From CAYUVH01 sp964448135 (GTDB lineage: Bacteria; Verrucomicrobiota; Verrucomicrobiia; Limisphaerales; UBA8199): DNA of 64,000 nucleotides. Positions 9,105 through 14,618 of this stretch are shown here, piece by piece; position 1 is the stretch's first letter, and each line of letters starts with the position of its first letter. The stretch lies in the NCBI GenBank assembly GCA_964448135.1, contig CAYUVH010000040.1, forward strand, positions 1 to 64,000, read 5' to 3'. Under the pieces are notes generated by a model, which worked only from the letters and a program-made list of their open reading frames with translations, made no database searches and had not been told where the DNA came from. The position numbers and the translations under genes were made by a program.

Positions 9105-9430
9105 CGTATTTCTTTTTTAAGTCAGTCTGGCCGGGGTAACGCCCCCGGCGCTCCGCTGCGGCATGTTGTAGTCCCGGGCCGGGGAACGAGGCGAGCATAA
9201 AAAGCGGCCAGACCTTCGGCTGAACGCGCGGTCGGTTGTGTGCCGAGCCTGGCTTCGAGGTGTTTTTTTTGCATCCTTCGCTGTAGTTCCTTGTCCTGAC
9301 GATCTGTTTCTCCTCCTCCGCGCCGCAGCCGATGCCCGCGACCCGATTTTGACAATCCCAGGCGCAAGAGTGCTCAAAATCGGCGAGTGGCATCGCTTAG
9401 CCGGAGAGATTCAGTTGAAGGGAAGGCCTG

Positions 9431-9470
9431 CCCTCATTCCGGCCCCTTCCCCTCGAGGAGAGGGAGACCC
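9431..9470 (+). repeat. C-rich/G-rich palindromic intergenic repeat
   Basis: The segment contains CCGGCCCCTTCCCCTCGAGG followed by AGAGGGAGACCC. It resembles the widespread intergenic palindromes whose translations read like TPALSPRRGEGE; here one frame gives PAPSPRGEGDP. Only one copy was found in this window, so the family assignment comes from general knowledge. Confidence 0.45.
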
Positions 9471-9519
9471 ATGGGCTCTGCTCATTCTTCGTCACGCTTC
9501 AATGCGGCAGGCTCTGGCT

Positions 9520-9577
9520 GGTGATCGGAATAATGGAACTCGCCCCACGTTGGGAGCGTCACCCACTTCCGATCACC
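9520..9577. repeat. 11-bp perfect inverted repeat with nested hairpin
   Basis: GGTGATCGGAA (9520-9530) and TTCCGATCACC (9567-9577) are exact reverse complements. The intervening 36 bases contain a second hairpin with CCCA-CGT-TGGG at its core. It ends 19 bases before the -35 box of the promoter at 9596, so it could be an operator, or a cruciform or RNA element. Confidence 0.6.
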
Positions 9578-9595
9578 CCGGCGCTTTCGGGTATA

Positions 9596-9624
9596 TTGAC
9601 TCCGTCCCTGGCTTTGGGTAGAGT
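9596..9624 (+). promoter_or_regulatory. Sigma-70-type promoter for the gene at 9660
   Basis: TTGACT (9596-9601), exactly 17 bases of spacer, then TAGAGT (9619-9624). The expected start is near 9631, about 30 bases before the ATG. The same -10 sequence occurs upstream of leuA and the DUF2339 gene. Confidence 0.65.
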
Positions 9625-9659
9625 CAAAACACCCTCGGGCTCTTGGCTAGGAAATCTCA

Positions 9660-10043
9660 ATGACCTGCAGTCAGGCAGACAAGCTGCTCAACCATCTCGA
9701 TGTTTTTGAAACACCGGGAAACCATCTTACCGTCGGCGAAAGCATCCTCGGTGACCCTGCCCAACGACTCCTCAGCGCCGAAGCCTGCGAAATGATGCGC
9801 ACCGTTGGCGGCCTCTGTGGCGTCATTACTTCCGAACGCGAACGCCTCATCGACCTCGACTCCTTCATGGCCCGGCCCGAGCTTGTCCGCCTCGCCCATC
9901 CCGATCTCCTCTTTGAACTCCTCTTCCGCCACATCCGCCTCGACCTCACCGAACCGGGCCACCTCGCCACCGTATTGGAAAACGGCCACCTCCTTGCCAT
10001 CCTCCGCCGCCTCCGCGAACTCCGACCCACTCTCCCCGACTGA
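9660..10043 (+). CDS. Hypothetical cytoplasmic protein
   Basis: 127 residues, Leu/Arg/Glu-rich, probably all-helical, with no signal peptide or membrane segment. I do not recognise a family. It is accepted as real because a promoter (9596-9624) and an AGGA ribosome-binding site 7-8 bases before the ATG are both present, and because third codon positions are strongly C-rich in this frame. The overlapping minus-strand frame lacks these signals. Cys3 and Cys50 are the first two cysteines. It stands alone between noncoding stretches. Confidence 0.6.
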   Translation: MTCSQADKLLNHLDVFETPGNHLTVGESILGDPAQRLLSAEACEMMRTVGGLCGVITSERERLIDLDSFMARPELVRLAHPDLLFELLFRHIRLDLTEPGHLATVLENGHLLAILRRLRELRPTLPD

Positions 10044-10175
10044 CCCCGCCGCCTCTGCTGCCTGCTCATGCCTGGAAACGAAATGCCGGCAAAAAAAGTC
10101 TGCGATCCGCCAAGTGGAGGGGAGTCGGCGCGGCGCGAAAGGATTAAGAATCACAATGACCAGCCGGCTTTACGA

Positions 10176-10346
10176 ATGAACGCCATCCACCGAATCGGCA
10201 AACCGCGCTCTCCCCGGGCGTCGCCAGCGCAACGCCGGCAGAGGCTGAAAAAGCGGCTGCGTTGGGGGCTAATGATGCTCGTGACCATCGGGCTGACGGC
10301 GGGGTATCTACTGCTGAGCTACTGGGGCTCAGGGGTAAGGCGGTGA
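10176..10346 (+). CDS. Possible small single-pass membrane protein
   Basis: 56 residues: a basic N-terminal half rich in Arg, Lys, Ser and Pro (about residues 1-29), then a single hydrophobic helix (LMMLVTIGLTAGYLLLSYW), then a short basic end. The layout fits a type II or tail-anchored microprotein. There is no homologue I can name and no strong ribosome-binding site, so a chance ORF is possible. I trimmed the longer frame to ATG 10176 because the upstream residues have no recognisable pattern. Confidence 0.35.
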   Translation: MNAIHRIGKPRSPRASPAQRRQRLKKRLRWGLMMLVTIGLTAGYLLLSYWGSGVRR

Positions 10347-10565
10347 TGAATTGGCAGGGAATGGGAAGCGCCAGCAGCGGGCGGTCGCAACGGGGAGCAG
10401 AACCGGATCGGCGAGCCGTATTCATCCGTGATTGATTCCACCGGTTTCGGCCTGCCGTGCCCAGGCAGCCTGGCCGATCCACCTGCCCCTTTATGCACCC
10501 AGCCCTTTGGCGTATCAAAGATGATTATGGCATACCGGCTGCTATCACTCCGAGGGGGGCGGTCT

Positions 10566-10616
10566 CGCCGGGCAATCTGTGAACGAAAATGTAATAATAA
10601 TATAAACCGCCCGGCG
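10566..10616. promoter_or_regulatory. 8-bp inverted repeat flanking an AT-rich -10-like region before the pseudopilin gene
   Basis: CGCCGGGC (10566-10573) and GCCCGGCG (10609-10616) are perfect reverse complements. They enclose 35 AT-rich bases that contain TATAAA at 10601-10606. This is the best promoter candidate for the pilin gene at 10655, but no good -35 is visible. Apart from this, the 308 bases from 10347 to 10654 show nothing clear. Confidence 0.4.
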
Positions 10617-10654
10617 AAATGTTCACACCGCACCGCAGAAAGTTGATTAATCAT

Positions 10655-11026
10655 ATGACAATGAGTGCCTCTCGCCGGGCGGGGTTCACGTTGGTGGAGA
10701 TCATGATTGTGGTCGCCATCATCGGATTACTCGCATCCATTGCAGTTCCCAACTTCGTGCGCGCGCGCACGCAATCGCAGCAGAACGCCTGCATCAACAA
10801 TCTCCGTCAGATTGACGGCGCGATCCAGCAGTGGGCGCTGGAAACCAAGCAGGACGCCGCGGCGACTGTTCGTTACACGGACATTTCCGTCTATATGCGC
10901 AGCGCCTGCGTTTGCCCTTCCGGCGGCAGCAGCTTTGCCAATAGCTACACGATCTCCAGCGTGTCCGCCGTGCCGACCTGCAAGAAGTCCACGGCCCACG
11001 TGTTGCCGACGCAGACCACCAGCTAA
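10655..11026 (+). CDS. Type II secretion/type IV pilin-like major pseudopilin
   Basis: About 123 residues. A short basic leader precedes the prepilin peptidase site G|FTLVE, and the hydrophobic N-terminal helix MIVVAIIGLLASIAVPNF is typical of class III signals. The region QQNACINNLRQIDGAIQQWA is conserved among pseudopilins of the PVC group. The C-terminal part has a cysteine pair (CVCPSGG ... PTCKKS) that may close a loop. No other secretion-system gene is nearby, in keeping with the scattered orphan pseudopilins common in Verrucomicrobia. The first ATG of the leader (10655) is used; ATG 10661 is an equal alternative. Confidence 0.88.
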   Translation: MTMSASRRAGFTLVEIMIVVAIIGLLASIAVPNFVRARTQSQQNACINNLRQIDGAIQQWALETKQDAAATVRYTDISVYMRSACVCPSGGSSFANSYTISSVSAVPTCKKSTAHVLPTQTTS

Positions 11027-11098
11027 GCGCCGGTTCAACAACTGCGGCCGTTCAGCTGGCGAGCGCGGCGGGCCCGCCGCAAGCCAAGCGCAGCACGC

Positions 11099-13117
11099 TT
11101 ACATCTTCCGCACCTTGCCGATGCGCGGCGGCTGTACCGGGGCCGCGACGCCGTAAATGACGGTGAGGCCTGAACCGCCACCCCAGGTGGAGGTGGGGCG
11201 CTTGGGATTCGGGAAGGCGGCCGCTTCGAGGCTGTTCCAATTGTTTGCGCACCACGCGTTGCCCGCGGGATCAATGGATACGTCCGTGATCATCTGGATG
11301 CTGCCGCTCTGGAAGACGTGGATGACGTCGCCCGTTTTCGTGCCTGCGGGATGGCCCGGGGTGTTGTCGCCGGCCAGGAGGGTCACGGAACGGCCCCACA
11401 TGTTGCCGACCCAGACATCGTCGTTCCCGTCGATGTTCAAGCCCCAGGGAATGTTGATGGCCTCGCCGCTGAAACCGGCGGGCACGGGCTGGGTGCCGTC
11501 GGGACGGATCATGTTCACCTGGCCGGTCGGACGGGCGGGCGGCCCCATGACGTACTTGAACATGTGGTCGGTGATCAGCTTGAACTGCTCCATGATGGAG
11601 ATGCCTTCGGGCAACTTGGGCTGGGGCGTGCGGATATCCATGTTGTTTGCCACCCAGACGTTGCCTTTGGAGTCGAGCGCGAGGGCGCGAACGCCGATGC
11701 CACAGTGGAAGGTTTCGGTTTTGGACGGGTCGCCGGCCGGGAAACGCACGACGGTGTCGGAGGCGGAGTTGGCGACCCAGACACGGTTCGCGTCGTCAAT
11801 CACGATGTCGAAGGGCGACTTCAAACCCGCAGGTTTTACAATCTTCCCGGCCTTGATCTCACCCTTGGGGAAATAGAGCAACTGGTTGTTCGAGCCGTCG
11901 GTGATCCAGACATCGTCATTGTTGGCGATGCCAATGCCCATCAGGCCGAGGAATTTTTCCGTGAAGGGGAAATCGCTTTCGCTGGCGACGGGCTTGCCGT
12001 TGAAATCCATGACGAGGATTTTGCCGTTGAAGCTGCTGATCCAGACACGGTCTTTGGCGACGGCCGTGCCCCAGCCGACGCCGTCAATGCCCATGCCCCT
12101 GAAGCCGAAGATGGCGGGCGAGAGGGCGGTGCCGTTGGGGGCGAACTTGCCCACGCCACCACCGGTGCTCTTGTTGACGCCCGATTGCGACCCGGGCATC
12201 CAGTTCATGCCGCTCCACAAATTGCCTTCCGCATCGAACATGAACCGTCCGTTGGCGTAACAGCCACCGCCAGAGAAGCACAGCGAGAGACAGAAATCGT
12301 CCGGAGTCCACACTAGATAGGGAGCGAAGGGCGCGGCGCGCCGGCCATCGGGTGCCGGCAGCGGATAGGCCTGGTCAAACAAGTCGTAGAGTTCCTTTGG
12401 CTGCGCCCACGGGGCGCGGGCGATGCCCGCCATGGCCTCGAGCGTGTTCCGGGGCGTGACGCCATTGGGCGGGGTGGCCGCCTTGAGGAAGCGTGCCTTC
12501 CAGTCGCCGTTCGCCACGGTGGCGTAGGCGCTGATGAGCGAGCCGAGTGTATCCAAGGTGGCCAGCGTGGTGGTCATCGAGCTGTTGAGCGGGTCAAGCA
12601 GCACCTTGCCCCAGGTGCCGGTCACGGGATCAACTAAATTGGGCGTATTGCCGGACGCGATGCGCAGGCTCAACGGCTTGCCGGAGATCGCTCCACCATG
12701 GATGAACTGCGCGGCAGTGAACGCTGATGCCACGGTGGTGAGTTCATTGACCGTCACCTTTTCCGGCCGCGCGGTGCCGAGCAATGACATGAGGGCGACG
12801 CCGTCTTTGGGGCCGGTGGCGACCAGATAAGCCACACTGTCTTTCAGCGCGGATTTGGCATTGAGTTCAAACTCGCCGTTGGCGGCGGTTTTGCCCTGTG
12901 CCAGTTGGGTCGGCGCACCTTCGCCAGCAGCGAAAAGCGTCACCGTTGCGCCGGCCAGCGGGTGGCCGGCGATCCGAACGACGCCTTCGATTTCGCCGGA
13001 GGAGCGGGCGGCTTTTGCGCATTTGGAGTCGTGACAGATGGAGCAGCCCGTGGCGGCTAGGAATGCTGCCGCGAGCGTCAGAGCATTCACGCCCTGCTTG
13101 ATGAGGTTTTTCTTCAT
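11099..13117 (-). CDS. Lipoprotein with carboxypeptidase-regulatory-like domain and NHL/SMP-30-type beta-propeller
   Basis: 672 residues. The signal peptide ends in a lipobox (AATGC, lipidated C25). Residues about 43-125 form a carboxypeptidase-regulatory-like beta-sandwich (IEGVVRIAGHPLAGATVTLF). From about 290 to the end, repeats such as GIGIANNDDVWITDG, DANRVWVANSASDTVVRFP, DSKGNVWVANN and DGNDDVWVGN indicate an NHL/Vgb-like propeller of about six blades. Such proteins sit on the outer membrane and are often ligand-binding or lactonase-like; no catalytic set can be assigned. The lipobox Cys also starts a CSICH sequence, which formally matches a haem-c motif. It faces the pilin gene convergently. 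Confidence 0.85.
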   Translation of the reverse strand: MKKNLIKQGVNALTLAAAFLAATGCSICHDSKCAKAARSSGEIEGVVRIAGHPLAGATVTLFAAGEGAPTQLAQGKTAANGEFELNAKSALKDSVAYLVATGPKDGVALMSLLGTARPEKVTVNELTTVASAFTAAQFIHGGAISGKPLSLRIASGNTPNLVDPVTGTWGKVLLDPLNSSMTTTLATLDTLGSLISAYATVANGDWKARFLKAATPPNGVTPRNTLEAMAGIARAPWAQPKELYDLFDQAYPLPAPDGRRAAPFAPYLVWTPDDFCLSLCFSGGGCYANGRFMFDAEGNLWSGMNWMPGSQSGVNKSTGGGVGKFAPNGTALSPAIFGFRGMGIDGVGWGTAVAKDRVWISSFNGKILVMDFNGKPVASESDFPFTEKFLGLMGIGIANNDDVWITDGSNNQLLYFPKGEIKAGKIVKPAGLKSPFDIVIDDANRVWVANSASDTVVRFPAGDPSKTETFHCGIGVRALALDSKGNVWVANNMDIRTPQPKLPEGISIMEQFKLITDHMFKYVMGPPARPTGQVNMIRPDGTQPVPAGFSGEAINIPWGLNIDGNDDVWVGNMWGRSVTLLAGDNTPGHPAGTKTGDVIHVFQSGSIQMITDVSIDPAGNAWCANNWNSLEAAAFPNPKRPTSTWGGGSGLTVIYGVAAPVQPPRIGKVRKM

Positions 13118-13245
13118 AATGAGTTGTCAGTTATCAATGGTTGGGAGCAGTGGTCGGTGGCCAATCGGCGGGCTCATTTTGGAACAGGAACTGGCTTTGA
13201 ACACGAAGCTGCCAGTCGGGTCCGTTGTCCGGCGCACCCGGTTCT

Positions 13246-13449
13246 TTAGCGGCTCAAGTTCCATACTTTAAGTTTCTTTGCCGCGGTGCCAAACGGGCCG
13301 AGTTGATAAACGGCCGCGCCTGCGGGAGAAAAGGTGAATGGCTCAAACGGTTCGGCGTTCATCTGGTCGAGATACGCGGTCGGCGCATTGCCGGTGCTGA
13401 CGTGCGGATTGAATTTCGCCCCCGCCCCAATCTGTTCAAAAGTGGACAC
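13246..13449 (-). pseudogene. Short C-terminal-like gene remnant
   Basis: A 67-codon frame begins with GTG 13449 and contains FNPHVSTGNAP, AEPFEPFTFSPAG and VYQLGPFGTAAKKL. It reads like the last part of a larger enzyme, but I cannot name the family. It overlaps the out-of-frame tail of the DUF262 remnant and has no ribosome-binding site. I therefore treat it as debris in a decayed island. Confidence 0.4.
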
Positions 13450-13793
13450 GTAGCCTGCTTCACTTCCCCGACTTCCGGCGATTGTCGTCCTTGCACAGCA
13501 TCTGGCAATTGGTTGTCCTTCAAGTTGTGATAAGCCAGCCCGTTGATCGAAAAATCCCCGTTCACGTACTGACAGATCGAAAGCGTCCGCTGCTGCCCAT
13601 CGAGCACCTCATAATCGCCGCCCTTGCGCACCGCCCAACACATCACATTGAGCGGAAAATCCTTCCGCACGCTGTCAATCACCGCGTCCCGCTGCTTGTC
13701 CTTGTAGATAAACTCCCGCTGATACGGCGGCCGGATGTCCAGCTTGCCCATTTTCGCGGCGTGCAGGTCTCGATTCTGCGCTTTCTTCCTCAT
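13359..13793 (-). pseudogene. Truncated DUF262 (GmrSD/ParB-like N-terminal) protein
   Basis: Codons 1 to about 93 encode a clear DUF262 N terminus: LDIRPPYQREFIYKDKQRD, a SVRKDFPLNVM helix, and YEVLDGQQRTLSICQYVNG, where DGQQR is the DGQQR nucleotide-site motif. Intact DUF262 proteins, including GmrS subunits of type IV restriction systems, are about 350-600 residues and continue after the region corresponding to NGLAYHNL. Here the similarity stops at about 13515, and the remaining codons down to 13359 are unrelated low-complexity sequence. The gene was therefore cut, and its HNH or effector part is missing. It lies in a repeat-rich stretch, consistent with a decayed defence gene. Confidence 0.7.
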
Positions 13794-14200
13794 TCTCCTG
13801 GTGGCAAATTGCGTTTACCCTCGTTCGAGTGCTTTAGCCATGCTGGCAAAGACCTTCGCCGAGACAAAGCCAATTATGCGAGGGGAAGGCTGGCCGAGGG
13901 CTCACTGTGCTGCGTATATTCGAGCCTCGGGAATACCCGGATCCTCCGCGCGTCCGCGGAGATTACGATTATCCCGATGAGCCGGGCGTCCCGGCCGCCC
14001 ATCCCACCATGGTCCCTCCCGGTGGGGCGAGCGTACCCGCGAGCCATCCTGCCACGGTCCCAGACTCCCAAAGAGGATGACGCCGCCTTCGAAACGCACG
14101 CTTCCGACGCTCCTCAACCACCCTCCGAATGCGTCGAGGATGCCGGCGAAGCTCAGTCCGACCTCCCGCCCGCCCTCGGTGCGGCGAGCCTTCCTCACAG
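13794..14200. other. Noncoding, repeat-bearing stretch
   Basis: No gene is supported here. The frames that cross it translate to Pro/Arg/Ser-rich sequence without motifs. The only recognisable element is the short GC-rich repeat at 14021-14045. Confidence 0.5.
14021..14045 (+). repeat. Short GC-rich dispersed repeat (GGTGGGGCGAGCGT type), copy 1
   Basis: GGTGGGGCGAGCGTACCCGC followed by GAGCC. The reverse complement of 43951-43977 matches at all but one of the first 22 bases. Both copies are intergenic. Confidence 0.6.
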
Positions 14201-14336
14201 TCAACCCCCCCGTCCAACCGCTATCCGCCCAATGGGCGGCCTGCGTCAAGGAACTGTCCGAACTGCCGTCAGACCCTGAACCCCCACTGTCAAACCTGGT
14301 CAAACCAGATTCGACCCAAAAACAGGGGGCCCCATG
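14201..14336 (+). repeat. Gene-upstream dispersed repeat ending in CCCCATG, copy A
   Basis: This stretch aligns with the reverse complement of 48109-48273. Shared blocks include TCAACCC, GTCCAACCGC, TCCGCCCA, GTCCGAACTGCCGTCA and CAAACCT, and both copies end with a G-rich run into GCCCCATG. By eye the first 100 bases are roughly three-quarters identical. The repeat points toward the GH25 gene that follows. Confidence 0.75.
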
Positions 14337-14371
14337 ACCACCGCCAAAACATCTCCAGGACCCGTTGGAAC

Positions 14372-14481
14372 GGAGCGCGGCTTTATAAGCCGCAGCGCGT
14401 CCGAACGCACTTCCGATGGTCGAATCAGCGGGTTCGCGCTTGGCAAATCGTTCCGGCTGCGACTGCGGACAGCCGCGCTCC
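14372..14481. repeat. Inverted-repeat (REP/BIME-like) element
   Basis: GGAGCGCGGCT (14372-14382) and AGCCGCGCTCC (14471-14481) are perfect reverse complements at the two ends. Each arm has its own small hairpin: GCGGCTT-TAT-AAGCCGC on the left, and GGCTG pairing with CAGCC on the right. The 110-base unit resembles a bacterial interspersed mosaic element. Confidence 0.6.
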
Positions 14482-14531
14482 ACGGACAATGTCACGATGC
14501 ACCCGTTCGCTCGTGGCACCCCACAAATTGT

Positions 14532-14560
14532 TTGTCTTTGAGCGTGAAATGGTGTAGGGT
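14532..14560 (+). promoter_or_regulatory. Probable promoter of the GH25 gene
   Basis: TTGTCT (14532-14537), a 17-base spacer and TAGGGT (14555-14560). It matches the TTGNNN-N17-TAGRGT form seen elsewhere in the window. The start would be near 14567, about 52 bases before ATG 14619. Confidence 0.5.
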
Positions 14561-14618
14561 TGCTACAGTCGTGATTTTTGTCAGTCCTCGTAAATATTCG
14601 TACCCAACCACCTCCGTC

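Larger units (their letters stand above)
9105..9595. other. Noncoding stretch with inverted repeats
   Basis: There is no convincing gene in these 490 bases. The stretch holds an outer inverted repeat (GTCTGGCC at 9125-9132 pairing with GGCCAGAC at 9207-9214), a C-rich palindromic repeat at 9431-9470 and a longer palindrome at 9520-9577. ORFs that cross it carry repeat-derived translations and no domain. Confidence 0.55.

Noticed and set aside
9657..10154. Minus-strand ORF (165 codons) over the hypothetical gene at 9660
   Set aside because: The plus strand has a promoter and a ribosome-binding site; the minus frame lacks both and is Glu/Gly/Ala low-complexity sequence.
14334..14618. N-terminal extension of the GH25 protein by 95 codons
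   Set aside because: It covers the inverted-repeat element and the proposed promoter; the signal peptide begins at 14619.
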